Below are positions 11,394 through 21,319 of a stretch of 64,000 nucleotides of DNA, one piece after another. The DNA comes from a virus, in the IMG/VR virus record IMGVR_UViG_3300020404_000180, positions 24,339-88,338 of that record; one strand, written 5' to 3'. Position 1 is the stretch's first letter. Each line of letters starts with the position of its first letter. The position numbers were made by a program, and so were the translations under genes. The notes below the pieces were generated by a model. That model saw nothing but the letters and a program-made list of their open reading frames with translations, made no database searches and was not told the origin of the DNA.

Positions 11394-11401
11394 TATTTAT
11401 A
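11394..11401 (-). promoter_or_regulatory. T4-type late promoter TATAAATA
   Basis: TATAAATA on the minus strand, 22 bases before the start of the 177-residue structural gene. It overlaps the TAA stop codon of the 2426-residue gene upstream. T4-like phages read late genes from this single -10-like element through the gp55/gp33/gp45 system. Confidence 0.75.
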
Positions 11402-14400
11402 CCTTGACCTTTGTAGTTGTGAATCTACCAGTAAAGGATGTGGACGAGGTTGCTGCACTAGATTTTGTAAGCGTGATATTAACGTTAGTACCAGCAACAG
11501 CAATTGATGCATCAACTAGGTCGTTATCAGATGTTACTGAGTTTGTTACGGTGGCATGTGCAGTAGTTCCTGCTGCAGCACATATAGATGTAATCTCCAA
11601 CATATGAACTTTACCATCGTTACTTTCTATAGTTACTAATGTCTTCGCACCTTTGAATGTTGTCTTATTAAATTGTGTGATAGCAGTGTTAGCAGTAAAT
11701 GATGTTAACTGTCCACCCTCTACTCTACAGTCATCAAGTTCAACAAAATCAGCAGTAGAATCAAAGACTGTTAGGTAACTTTCTGTACCACCGTTCCATC
11801 CTCTGTTGATTTTCCATGCTGCCTGTGCACCGTTAGCATCCAAACTAACGAAAGGTTTGGAATCTAATTGAGTTACATAATCTTGCTGAATAACATCAAG
11901 TCTTGCAAATGGACTCTTAGTGCTTGAGAGTGCTGTAACTGGGAAAGTGACATCATTTGCAGGAGTAGCACCACCAAGTAAGTCACCACCAATTGTAATG
12001 ATTTCTCCAGTTTCATAGTTACTACCGCCAGTTGCGATGTTTATTTGGTCTATGTTTCCACTTCCATTAGTGGTGACATTGAATGTTGCTCCTGTACCTT
12101 CAAACTGACCAGTTGATACCACACCGTTATATGTTTGTGATACACCATAAGCACCAGTGCTTGATGTCTCAGTTCCAATCGTTGCTATTGTACCTTGTGT
12201 AGGAACTCCTCTTAGTCTTAGTCCGTTAGCAACTTCAAAGTCTTTCTTAGACCTAAAGGATGCTATGTTAGCACCTTGGAATGTAACTGAGAATGGGTTA
12301 CCAGCAGCGGTTCCGTTAAAGATTGCTGTGCCAGGTACGTCAAATTGTTTTGCATTCTTAAGAGTAAACTTATCTTTATCAAGTGATAAGCAATTAACAC
12401 CTTGAGCAAAGAACTCAAATGTATCTTCGTCAGCGTTTGGTGAAGACTCAGTTAATATGTAAGTATCTTGGTCAACGTCACGAACACCACCTAGAGATAC
12501 AAAGTCATTTCCATTGTATCCTTCAAACTGTTGTTGTGTGCTGTTGAATCTAATTGCACCCGCAAGTCTATCTACGGTGCTTGGTCTTTGGTTAGTTGTA
12601 CCAGATGGAATTATAAATGCACCTGTACTGTTAACCCAAACACTCTTTCCTCCTGCTGGTTTCAATACAAGACCTTGACCTTGGGTGTCAGTAACAGTAA
12701 CAGTGTTTCCAGAACCACCACCGATTGCTCCTGAGTCAAGTGTTATTGTATCACCAATGTAGTAGTTAGAACCTCTAGCAGATGCTGTTGGAACTACAGA
12801 TGTAATTGCACCTCCAGAAACTACAACTGTAAATGTTGCTCCAGTACCCTTTCCGTTTGATGTAGATGTTACGCTACTGTAACTACCGTTTGTATATCCA
12901 GACCCAGTTCCTGTAACTGTACATGTAACAACCTCACCAAATGATGATGTTCCACCTGTATCAGAGTTATTGATTGTGCTTCTTTGAATCTTTAATGCAC
13001 CATCAACTTCTAAGTTACCCTTAATATCAGTATCACCAGTTAAACTGTTTATACTAAACTGCTCTGTGGTTCCATCAGTTACTGAGAATAATATATCTGT
13101 ACCACCTTTTAGAACAAGATTACCAGTTCCTTTTGGTGTAAAAGTAATATCAATGTTTTGGTCAGCACCTACAGCACTAATTTCAGTAGCATTGTTTATT
13201 GATAAGGCAGATTGTACAGTACCTATAACTGTTGTTTCTGTAGCAGGGTCAACCTTAAAGTAAGGATTTGTTGCACCTAGTAATGAATCTACAGTTAAAG
13301 GTGTAGCAGTATCAATAACTGCACCTAATCTAATTTTTTGTACACCCGCTACAGAGAAACTAAATTCGTTAGCAGCAGACCTGTAGAAACCAGTTGTATC
13401 TTCTGATGCTAGAACAAGAGTTGGTGCAGCAGCTGTACCACTCTGTAATTTTACCTTAGCATTGTCAACAAAGTTAGTTGCACCATTTGCAGTCAAGTCA
13501 CCGTTAAGAGTTGTCAATCCTCCTACAGTTAATGTTGTACTGAAACTTGCTCCTGCCTGTCCAGTCAAGTCTCCTCGTAATGTTGCAGTACCAGTTGTTA
13601 ATGTATCATTGGATAATGTACTTGTTGTTGATGCTCCAGAACCACAAGTTAGAATACCAGTTTCTGAGAATCCATATTCTGCAGATTTTAAAGAACCATC
13701 TGCAGCAATCGTTGTAACCTCAGAAGTATCAATGGTATTTGCTTTTAATGCAAAGTTACTACCATTATCACCTAAACCATTGAAGTTTGTGGTATCAAAT
13801 ACTATGTCTTGTCCTTGGAAGAATGCAGAACCACCAGATGATAATACTGCAGAGAATATATAACCTACCTTAGTAACAGTAAACTGGAATCCAGAACCTC
13901 CACCAGAACCTACGTCAGCATCATCAACAGTAAGAACGTCACCTACAGTATATCCACTACCTGATGATACAATGTCAGTTACTGAACTAATACTTGTATC
14001 GTTAGCACTTACAGTAAATGTAAATCCAGTTGTGTTTCCTATTAATGATGAGTTTCCAACTTTAACTACGTCTCCTGCCTTCCAACCAGTTCCTTGTCCA
14101 CCAGTTGAGAATGCAACAGCAGTAACTGCACCACCGCCACCAACAGTAACATCTATTTGTCCACCAACACCATATACACCAGCAGCACCAGTTGTAATTG
14201 TGATGTAGGAACTCTCAGACATAGACTGTCCGTGACTTGTACATGTATAGTAAACAGTGCCTGTGCTTGTAGGTGCGTTTTGTAGAACAACAAAGTCTAC
14301 AAATGCTCCTGCAGTACCTGGCGTTCCATATTCTCTGATAGCATAGTTTGCAGTATCTGCTAATGTAATAGCATCAAATGATATTGGGTGATTTGTATTA

Positions 14401-17400
14401 CTACTATCAGACATATCCATACGATATGTGTTACCCCTTACAAAGGTCAAAGCTGGTGCTTCTTGTGGACCTGATCCTGTGTCTATGAAATATCTGTATG
14501 TCTCAACGGGTGCTTGTACTAAACTTCCACTACCACCAGATGTAAAGTTGACTGTCTCACCCTGTTGGAAAGGTCCGTTTGCTAATGATGAGATAACATA
14601 GTATGCAAACTGTCCTGCACTATCGACATAAGATACAGTTGCAGTAGCACCTGATGTTGCACCAGTTGCTGTGTCGCCAACTGCAGCAGTTCCAGTTATT
14701 CCTCCAGTAGAATCAAATTCTAATAGTCCACGGTTTTGTACCGTTACTGGATATGTTGCTGCAGGAGAATTTGGGTATATGTCTATTTGTTGATATGTTC
14801 CTTCTGTACCACCTGTACCAGCAGTAGTGATTGTTCCAGATAATCCAGCAACTGTTAGAGTTGCAGTAGCACCCGTTCCTGTTCCGCCATTTAAAGTTAC
14901 GTTCTGATAAGTTCCAACTGCATATCCAGAACCACCAGATAAAATATTACCACCAAAAGGTAGGACAGTAATACTTGCCTGTGCTCCAGAACCAGAACCA
15001 CCATTGATTTGGACTGTTGGTGCGGTTGAATATCCTTCACCACCAGATGTCAATGTAATCTCTGATACCTGACCTAATTCTGTGTCTAGAGTTGCACTAG
15101 CAACTGCAGCGTTAGTATTTGCTCCAACAAAACTTACTTGAGGTGTCTGTGAATATCCATATCCTGCACCAGTTAATGTAACACTTGCAACAGCATAAGT
15201 CATGTTTGCAACTGTCGCAGCTGCTCCAGAACCATTAGGGTCGTTAGTGTTTGCAGTGATTACTAGTGATGGTGTGGTAGAAAATACCGCAGTACCAGTT
15301 GTTTGTATTGACCTTACTTCACTACCAAGGTTTACAGTAATTGATGCGTCTGTAATTCCAGCACCTGTCTCACTGATTGTAAGAGTTGGTGCAGCACCAG
15401 TTACATATCCAGAACCTCTGTTTGTAATAGTGATTGCACTAATGTAACCACTTGTCACTGTTGCTGTTGCGGTGGCAGTTATACCAACAAGGTTGTGTAT
15501 TTCATTTGGAGTTGCAGCAGCAGTTAATGATATTGGAGAACCACCAGATGTTGCTGATAACTGTAAAGTATTATTTGTTGTATCTCTGTTTACAATATAA
15601 TAAGTGTTACCATTAACAAGACCATTTAAGTCTGAGTTACCATTATTATCGTAAGTACATGCATCGCCATTTACAAAATCAGATTGAGTAAATGTGATTG
15701 TGTTTGCTGCTGTAGATATAGCAGAGTTAGCATCAAATGCTTTTGCTGGAGGTGCACTTAGAGTTAAGTTTGGTGAACTGTATCCAGAACCACCACTTAC
15801 TATAATAAGAGATGCAACTCTTGCACCTGTACCTAAACTAACAATGAAACTTACGTTACCTGTGACAGGAGTTATGTTAGTTGTGACGTCAGGTGTTTGG
15901 ATGTATAAACCATTACCTTCATTAGTAACATTAACTACACCAATAGAACCATTAGCTGCTAATGTAGCAGTCGCTGTTGCAACTTGGTCTGGGTTTGATA
16001 GTAAAGGAGCGTTGTATTGCCCTGCATCGTATGCTGTACCCTCATTAACAATAGTAAGTCCAGTTGTAAGGTTTAATGCCTTTTTGTTTATCGCAAAGTT
16101 TTTGTTGGAGAAAATACCATAAGAGGAGAAACCCGCTTGTGTATACGAACCAACTGTAAATGCACAAGATGAGTTACCTGTACCTAGAATAGATGCTAGT
16201 CTATTAGATGCAAAGTATATGTTCTCAGGTGCAACTACCTGACCATTAAGAGTAATATCCTCATCACCAGCTGGGTCAAGGATTATCTTACCAGAAGTAG
16301 ATGTTAAACTGTTACCAGCAAGACGTAAGTTACCTGTCTCAACGTATGCAGGATATATGTTTGTAGTACCTGTCTCATCACTTAATGTAATGTTTGCAGC
16401 TGACTGAGCTGATGATGTTGCTTGGAATTGAACATTACCAGTTTCTTGGTCTACTGTAAATGCATCACCTACACGGAAGTCACCGTCTTGGTCTGTAGAT
16501 GAATATAGAACTTTACCACTATTAAGTTCTTCTACCTCATTTGCTTGTACTGCTAGAGATGGGTCATTGGTAAAGTCAGGACCTGCTCCAACATAACCAA
16601 AGTTATGTGCAGTTAAAATTAGTTTTGTACCAGCACCGTCTGCCTGTACACCTTTATTACCGTATACACATGCAGATGCAACTGAACGCATCTCTGCACC
16701 AAATGCAGAATAATCTGCAGTGGTTACAACAGTAGCAGAGTCACCACCACTAGAACGGATGTCACTGGTTCCACCAGAACTATCTGTAAAAATTGTAGTA
16801 GCATCATTACCACCACCATGTAATAGTAATACAGTAAAGAGGTCTGATGTGAACTCACTAGTTGTAGGAGTAAAGTTACCAGAGTATGAACCTTGTGCTT
16901 TCTTGATTCTTACTTCATCAATATGACCGTTGAATGCTTCAGCAGGAGATGTTGTGTCATAGTTAGAACCAATGACAACAGGTTTTGTGTCACCGTAATT
17001 ATTTGTGTCAGTGTAACTAGAACCTAACTCTGTACCATCTAAGAATAATCTTGTAACACCATTACTTCTAGAAACAGCAACGTGATACCATGTATTAACA
17101 GATAATGTTCCACCATTGATTTGAGATGTATTTCCTACAGCATATCTTAGTGCTGTACCATCCATGTATACAGTTGGTGCTGTATCGGTAGCAGAAGCGT
17201 TTCTAAGGTCGAAGATACGCTGTGTACCTGTCACACTAGCAGGACGTATAAATGCCTCTAAAGTCCAGTTTGCAGTACCAAATCCAAAGTCTGCATTAGT
17301 AGGAACTTGTAAGTTATCCTGAGTACCGTCAAAGATGATAGATGAACCACTAAACTTGCTCTGTCCAGTATCAATCTGTGTGTCACCAAATCTACTTAAT

Positions 17401-18677
17401 GTCTTTGCTGGTTTAGTTGTGGATACAAACTCTCCAGTGCCCTTACCTGTAATATAAACGTATGTACCATCGTTAGATGCTACAACACCACGACCAACTG
17501 CTTTCTTGTAAGTTACGTTGCCCGCTGCAATAGTTCCTGATGAACTATCAGTATATGTAAATGTATTATTGTCTACCTTTGTAATCTGATAGAAGTTATC
17601 TGTAGCACCACCACTGATATGGTCTGCATAGATGTAATCGTTAGATACTAAACCATGTGCAGTACGAGTCAGTGTAACTGTTGTTCCTGCTCTTGCATAC
17701 GTTCCTGACTGGAAACCATCTTCTAACTGATATGTAACTTCATTAGTGGAGAATGTTCCACTAGTTCCACCTAGTTTTAATCTTGTTTGTCCTGTGCCAT
17801 ATTTACCTGTAGCACCTTGAACTGCCTGTACACCAATAGAAGCAAAGTAGTTGAAGCAGTTTAACCACTCAACTCTTATACCATTGGTCATGTATAATCC
17901 GACACTACCAGGTGTAATAAATGTACACTCGTTGAATAGTACGGATGCGTTTAATGAATTAGAGTCTACATTGGCACCATCTAGTTTTGCACCTCTACCA
18001 GCATCACCCTGCGAGAATCCATAAGGGTCACTACTAGAAACTACACTACCTTTTGTCGAGACTGTAACTCTTTCTACATATGGACTTGTAGTAGAGTCCA
18101 TTGATGAACCAATAACAAAACCGTATCCAGTGTCAGCACCACTAGCATACAAGAAATCCTTTAATGTAAAATCGGAGACATGGCAATCTCCATTTAATAC
18201 TATCGCATTATTACTCTGCGTAGCATTGGTTGGTTTTATAATTGTCGAACGTAAATTAGTACCACGAACGGTTACACCGTCAGGTATTGTAATTGGAAAT
18301 ACTTCTTGATATTCGCCAGGTGCAATGACTACAGTATCACCAGAACTACACTTAGTAAGTGCCTTTGTAATCGTTAGAAATGGTGTATCTGGATGTTTAC
18401 CATTATTACCACCATTACCTAGCAAGTCATTATCTGAACCTACCGTTGCAACATAAAATGTCTTACCCTGACCATTTGTAATGTCAGCATTAAGCATCGC
18501 AGTGGTGATTTCACCAACTGCGGGTTCAGCGTTAGCGACTTCAACAATATTTGAACCGTCTCTAACATATATTTTTTTGTCTGCGGTATTTACCGCAACT
18601 TCTCCATCAAGGAGTGTCGAAGTCGTCGGAGCTGCTGACGCTGTGCTCGACCTCTTCAGTTTGATTCTCGTTGCCAT
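11397..18677 (-). CDS. Giant multidomain virion protein with beta-helix, LamG and cupredoxin-like domains (2426 aa)
   Basis: The N-terminus (MATRIKLKRS..., DGEVAVNTADKKIYVRDG) is a common anchor of phage fibre proteins. Next comes a beta-helix-like domain (about 76-226: KTFYVATVGSDND..., VVIAPGEYQE), then a LamG/concanavalin-like jellyroll (about 439-596: WTLEAFIRP, NTWYHVAVSR, GHIDEVRI), long arrays of GGSGYS.P.V repeats, and a cupredoxin-like domain (about 1396-1492) with His (SNTNHPISF) and C-x2-H-x3-M (YYTCTSHGQSM). A further fibre-like part (GLTTLNGDLTANG) follows. LamG and beta-helix domains usually bind or cleave glycans, so a surface-binding role is likely. The start codon lies inside the 3' end of the preceding small gene (71-base overlap). 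Domain calls are from motifs only. Confidence 0.87.
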   Translation of the reverse strand: MATRIKLKRSSTASAAPTTSTLLDGEVAVNTADKKIYVRDGSNIVEVANAEPAVGEITTAMLNADITNGQGKTFYVATVGSDNDLLGNGGNNGKHPDTPFLTITKALTKCSSGDTVVIAPGEYQEVFPITIPDGVTVRGTNLRSTIIKPTNATQSNNAIVLNGDCHVSDFTLKDFLYASGADTGYGFVIGSSMDSTTSPYVERVTVSTKGSVVSSSDPYGFSQGDAGRGAKLDGANVDSNSLNASVLFNECTFITPGSVGLYMTNGIRVEWLNCFNYFASIGVQAVQGATGKYGTGQTRLKLGGTSGTFSTNEVTYQLEDGFQSGTYARAGTTVTLTRTAHGLVSNDYIYADHISGGATDNFYQITKVDNNTFTYTDSSSGTIAAGNVTYKKAVGRGVVASNDGTYVYITGKGTGEFVSTTKPAKTLSRFGDTQIDTGQSKFSGSSIIFDGTQDNLQVPTNADFGFGTANWTLEAFIRPASVTGTQRIFDLRNASATDTAPTVYMDGTALRYAVGNTSQINGGTLSVNTWYHVAVSRSNGVTRLFLDGTELGSSYTDTNNYGDTKPVVIGSNYDTTSPAEAFNGHIDEVRIKKAQGSYSGNFTPTTSEFTSDLFTVLLLHGGGNDATTIFTDSSGGTSDIRSSGGDSATVVTTADYSAFGAEMRSVASACVYGNKGVQADGAGTKLILTAHNFGYVGAGPDFTNDPSLAVQANEVEELNSGKVLYSSTDQDGDFRVGDAFTVDQETGNVQFQATSSAQSAANITLSDETGTTNIYPAYVETGNLRLAGNSLTSTSGKIILDPAGDEDITLNGQVVAPENIYFASNRLASILGTGNSSCAFTVGSYTQAGFSSYGIFSNKNFAINKKALNLTTGLTIVNEGTAYDAGQYNAPLLSNPDQVATATATLAANGSIGVVNVTNEGNGLYIQTPDVTTNITPVTGNVSFIVSLGTGARVASLIIVSGGSGYSSPNLTLSAPPAKAFDANSAISTAANTITFTQSDFVNGDACTYDNNGNSDLNGLVNGNTYYIVNRDTTNNTLQLSATSGGSPISLTAAATPNEIHNLVGITATATATVTSGYISAITITNRGSGYVTGAAPTLTISETGAGITDASITVNLGSEVRSIQTTGTAVFSTTPSLVITANTNDPNGSGAAATVANMTYAVASVTLTGAGYGYSQTPQVSFVGANTNAAVASATLDTELGQVSEITLTSGGEGYSTAPTVQINGGSGSGAQASITVLPFGGNILSGGSGYAVGTYQNVTLNGGTGTGATATLTVAGLSGTITTAGTGGTEGTYQQIDIYPNSPAATYPVTVQNRGLLEFDSTGGITGTAAVGDTATGATSGATATVSYVDSAGQFAYYVISSLANGPFQQGETVNFTSGGSGSLVQAPVETYRYFIDTGSGPQEAPALTFVRGNTYRMDMSDSSNTNHPISFDAITLADTANYAIREYGTPGTAGAFVDFVVLQNAPTSTGTVYYTCTSHGQSMSESSYITITTGAAGVYGVGGQIDVTVGGGGAVTAVAFSTGGQGTGWKAGDVVKVGNSSLIGNTTGFTFTVSANDTSISSVTDIVSSGSGYTVGDVLTVDDADVGSGGGSGFQFTVTKVGYIFSAVLSSGGSAFFQGQDIVFDTTNFNGLGDNGSNFALKANTIDTSEVTTIAADGSLKSAEYGFSETGILTCGSGASTTSTLSNDTLTTGTATLRGDLTGQAGASFSTTLTVGGLTTLNGDLTANGATNFVDNAKVKLQSGTAAAPTLVLASEDTTGFYRSAANEFSFSVAGVQKIRLGAVIDTATPLTVDSLLGATNPYFKVDPATETTVIGTVQSALSINNATEISAVGADQNIDITFTPKGTGNLVLKGGTDILFSVTDGTTEQFSINSLTGDTDIKGNLEVDGALKIQRSTINNSDTGGTSSFGEVVTCTVTGTGSGYTNGSYSSVTSTSNGKGTGATFTVVVSGGAITSVVPTASARGSNYYIGDTITLDSGAIGGGSGNTVTVTDTQGQGLVLKPAGGKSVWVNSTGAFIIPSGTTNQRPSTVDRLAGAIRFNSTQQQFEGYNGNDFVSLGGVRDVDQDTYILTESSPNADEDTFEFFAQGVNCLSLDKDKFTLKNAKQFDVPGTAIFNGTAAGNPFSVTFQGANIASFRSKKDFEVANGLRLRGVPTQGTIATIGTETSSTGAYGVSQTYNGVVSTGQFEGTGATFNVTTNGSGNIDQINIATGGSNYETGEIITIGGDLLGGATPANDVTFPVTALSSTKSPFARLDVIQQDYVTQLDSKPFVSLDANGAQAAWKINRGWNGGTESYLTVFDSTADFVELDDCRVEGGQLTSFTANTAITQFNKTTFKGAKTLVTIESNDGKVHMLEITSICAAAGTTAHATVTNSVTSDNDLVDASIAVAGTNVNITLTKSSAATSSTSFTGRFTTTKVKV

Positions 18678-18822
18678 CTAAAGCAGTCTCATTAGGATTT
18701 TGTTCGGTTATAGTATTTAACTGTGCTTGCAAATCAGCGATTTGAGCTTCCAGCATCACATTTGTTAAAGTCAGGTCAGAGATTTTTTTCTGTAATGTGT
18801 TAATAACAATTTGTACGTTCAT
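18607..18822 (-). CDS. Small coiled-coil virion protein (71 aa)
   Basis: MNVQIVINTLQKKISDLTL... shows a heptad pattern through about residue 45 (LTLTNVMLEAQIADLQAQL), followed by an acidic, Ser-rich tail (EEVEHSVSSSDDFDTP). A short coiled-coil protein of this kind is common in structural operons of T4-like marine phages. Its last 71 bases also encode, in another frame, the start of the 2426-residue protein. That overlap covers the acidic tail and suggests translational coupling. The function is unknown; a trimerisation or assembly factor for the neighbouring fibre is a guess. Confidence 0.75.
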   Translation of the reverse strand: MNVQIVINTLQKKISDLTLTNVMLEAQIADLQAQLNTITEQNPNETALDGNENQTEEVEHSVSSSDDFDTP

Positions 18823-18835
18823 GTTTAATTAAGGA

Positions 18836-20512
18836 TCAAAATGTTCCACCATCGAGGGTATTACTCCATACAGGTACGCCAGCCGCTGTGACTGTTAATA
18901 CTTGGAATGAAGTTGTAGCATCATCGCCTGTGCCAGGTGATGCCATGTTAGCAGCAGAGGTTACTTGTAATGCACCAGCGTTGTTTCCGTATACAATACC
19001 GTTTTGTACAAATTGACTTGCACCTGTACCACCGAATTGTACTTCTAAGTCAGTATCTAACTCAAGGTCACCTAGTACAACTGTACCACGGTTACCATTT
19101 ACTCCGAAAACTGTTCCTGTATCGGTTGCATCTTCAATGAATGTCCATGCACCGTTACCATCTGCACCTCCAGTTCTATCATAACCGAAGAATCCAAATT
19201 TAGCAGCAGCACCAGTGTAGTAGTGAACTTTAACACCACGGTCAAGTGCGTCGTTGCTTGATCTTGTTACGGTTAATTGAGTACCAGATGCAATGATTGC
19301 ATTAGTTGCTTGTGATAATGTAAGTGTCTTAGTACCAGTGTTGATACTTGAAATTGTTGTGCCACCAGCGATTCCAGATGCAGCAGTGATTGCGTCTCCT
19401 GCAGCAATTCCTGTAACCTTGTCAACAACGATTGTAGTTGAACCACTAGAAGTAGAACCATCAGATGATAATACTGTTGTTGGGTCTCCTAATTCGATTG
19501 TTGGGTCGTTAACAGACATTGATGCACTGTTAACAGTTGTGGTTGTACCATCAATTTGTAGATCACCTTTAATAATAACTAGACCTTCTGCGTCTCCCCC
19601 AGCTGGAAATGGGTCAATAATCATCTCTGTACCAGAGGTAGTAGAGATTACATTACCGTCCAGTTTCAAACTGTCGATTGTGAATTGTCCTGTTTGAGCA
19701 ATATCAGCATTGATATTGGTCGTTCCGTTGAATGTGACGCCATTAGAAAATACAGTGGTAGAGTTAACAGTCAGACTGTCGCCACCCGCATCACCAACTG
19801 TAGCATCTCCTTCAACGAGAAGAGACCCAACAGAAGCTTTGCCAGCGATACCCGCTCCACCAACGACTTGTAATGCCCCAGATGTGCTATTTGTTGAAGC
19901 AGTAGTATCGGAAATTTTAATGGAAACTCCATTATCGTACTCCCAATCTGCTCCATCTACTCTTACTTTGTCTAGAGTAGTTTCATCATAACGAATGCCA
20001 CCGTCTTTATTAGTACCGAAGTACAAACGCATGTCATCTTGGATACGTAAATCAGGAGAACCAGCTGCTCTCTTGATGTCCAATGCTGCATCACCGTCTG
20101 TAAAGACTAGTTCTACATCACCAGTTGTACCAAACTCAAGTTCTTGCCCGTCTTCTATGACGAGTTTTCCAGTGCCATTGGCACGGAAGATCAAGTCTGC
20201 GTCAGTGGTCGAGGTTGTTATGACATTTGCATTAAGAGTAATGTCGTCAACGTTCCACTGATCTATTTTTGAATTACTGTCAACTATGACAGATGAGTCA
20301 GCTGTAAGTGTCCCATGAACATGGTCTAGCATGTCCATAAAATATCTACCACCTACAACCTGTGCAGCACCGTTATTGTCCCCTATGAACAAACGGTCAC
20401 CACTATTTGCTTGCGTTCCGTTCGCACCAGTCGTAATGGCTAATTCACCAAAGGTAATTGTGCCTGGTGCAACAGAACCCGTACTCCTTTTAATTAGGAT
20501 ATTTGATGCCAT
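18836..20512 (-). CDS. Tail-fibre / virion structural protein (558 aa)
   Basis: Begins MASNILIKRSTGS..., another fibre-type anchor (FGELAIT..., GDRLFIGDNNG). The middle holds beta-repeat phrases of a kind common in cyanomyovirus structural proteins (LELEFGTTGD-like segments, TSGALQVVGGAGIAG, TVNSASMSVNDPTIELG). The C-terminus (LQVTSAANMASPG, ending NTLDGGTF) is also of that type. It overlaps the stop of the 73-residue gene at one base. Probably a fibre or baseplate-attached protein equivalent in place to the T4 gp10-gp12 region. No enzymatic motif is visible. Confidence 0.85.
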   Translation of the reverse strand: MASNILIKRSTGSVAPGTITFGELAITTGANGTQANSGDRLFIGDNNGAAQVVGGRYFMDMLDHVHGTLTADSSVIVDSNSKIDQWNVDDITLNANVITTSTTDADLIFRANGTGKLVIEDGQELEFGTTGDVELVFTDGDAALDIKRAAGSPDLRIQDDMRLYFGTNKDGGIRYDETTLDKVRVDGADWEYDNGVSIKISDTTASTNSTSGALQVVGGAGIAGKASVGSLLVEGDATVGDAGGDSLTVNSTTVFSNGVTFNGTTNINADIAQTGQFTIDSLKLDGNVISTTSGTEMIIDPFPAGGDAEGLVIIKGDLQIDGTTTTVNSASMSVNDPTIELGDPTTVLSSDGSTSSGSTTIVVDKVTGIAAGDAITAASGIAGGTTISSINTGTKTLTLSQATNAIIASGTQLTVTRSSNDALDRGVKVHYYTGAAAKFGFFGYDRTGGADGNGAWTFIEDATDTGTVFGVNGNRGTVVLGDLELDTDLEVQFGGTGASQFVQNGIVYGNNAGALQVTSAANMASPGTGDDATTSFQVLTVTAAGVPVWSNTLDGGTF

Positions 20513-20733
20513 TAGAAGCTACCTCCATTAATTGTTACGTTGCTCAAAACGTTTGTTGCTACAAATTTTGTATTAGTCCCGTCATATACAAGAATAGATC
20601 CATTCGCTAATCCACCTTGCGATGTATCCGTCAAATCTACGTCTGACAGACCTCCTAGTGAACCACCACCGCCACCAGCAGCGACACGTGTAACTTTTGG
20701 AACCGATTGATCCCCGAATCTTAACCTTGCCAT
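20512..20733 (-). CDS. Small virion protein with Gly linker (73 aa)
   Basis: MARLRFGDQSVPKVTRV, then a GGGGGSLGGLSDVDL linker, then a short beta-rich end (ILVYDGTNTKFVATNVLSNVTINGGSF). The sequence resembles the N-terminal anchor of the neighbouring fibre proteins, without the shaft. It is translationally coupled on both sides: its stop overlaps the 558-residue gene start, and its start overlaps the stop of the 112-residue gene. I infer a minor structural protein made with the fibre set. Confidence 0.78.
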   Translation of the reverse strand: MARLRFGDQSVPKVTRVAAGGGGGSLGGLSDVDLTDTSQGGLANGSILVYDGTNTKFVATNVLSNVTINGGSF

Positions 20734-21071
20734 TAGAGTGTTACTCCTTCAAGTACGCTTACAGAACCTTCTAATACTCTGGTTTTTTGACCAGTAGTAG
20801 AAGTAATAACGACATCATATACATATCTCCCTGCCTTCATTGCAGTCGTAACAGAGTTACCAAGAGATAATTGGATTTGTCCAGAAGTAGCTGGTGACAA
20901 TATTGCACCTGTTACTGTTGTGGACGTACTACTTGTGTAGTGTTTTTTTATCTTACATGCAACTGTGTAACCAGACAGGTCAAACAACGTACCGTTATCA
21001 TTCTCGATTGTGAAATCGGTAACAAAATCAGCACCCTGATAAATTATTAAATTTGATATAGCAGATGCCAT
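20733..21071 (-). CDS. Ig-like small virion protein (112 aa)
   Basis: The pattern IYQGADFVTDFTIENDNGT, LSGYTVACKIKK, GRYVYDVVIT, RVLEGSVSV is that of a small beta-sandwich phage structural family (head/tail-decorating or baseplate 'upper protein N-terminal' type) found in many marine T4-like phages. There are no catalytic motifs. A late promoter-like CATAAATA lies 37 bases upstream, inside the end of the preceding small gene. Exact virion position is unknown. Confidence 0.8.
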   Translation of the reverse strand: MASAISNLIIYQGADFVTDFTIENDNGTLFDLSGYTVACKIKKHYTSSTSTTVTGAILSPATSGQIQLSLGNSVTTAMKAGRYVYDVVITSTTGQKTRVLEGSVSVLEGVTL

Positions 21072-21106
21072 AAGACAATAGTATTCCTATATTATTTAGC
21101 TTAGGA

Positions 21107-21319
21107 TTATTTATGGTCTTTGGACACTAACCCCCTTACTATTTCTTTAAGTTCATCAAGTTCTGCTTTCACTTCTTCTAACTCTCTATCCTTCTTCTTT
21201 GCAGCAGCACGTGCTTTCTTATACGCCTCATACCCAGTAGAGTCCGTATTCACTATCGCATTAGACTTTGGGTCTCTACCTAGAGTAGTATGACCCTCTA
21301 CAGGAATTAACTCCGTCAT
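21107..21319 (-). CDS. Small charged coiled-coil protein (70 aa)
   Basis: MTELIPVEGHTTLGRDPKSNAIVNTDSTGYEAYKKAR..., followed by a strongly charged helix with heptads (ELEEVKAELDELKEIVRGLV). Short proteins of this form (RD..S.AI.NTD...YEAY, then coiled coil) recur next to baseplate genes in cyanomyoviruses. The start overlaps the stop of the 2226-residue gene by an ATGA junction, so translation is probably coupled. Role unknown; perhaps an assembly helper or minor virion protein. Confidence 0.8.
   Translation of the reverse strand: MTELIPVEGHTTLGRDPKSNAIVNTDSTGYEAYKKARAAAKKKDRELEEVKAELDELKEIVRGLVSKDHK
21108..21115 (-). promoter_or_regulatory. Probable late promoter CATAAATA
   Basis: CATAAATA on the minus strand, 37 bases before the 112-residue structural gene, overlapping the stop codon of the 70-residue gene. 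One base off the T4 late consensus. A second, weaker match (GCTAAATA) lies between it and the start. Confidence 0.55.
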
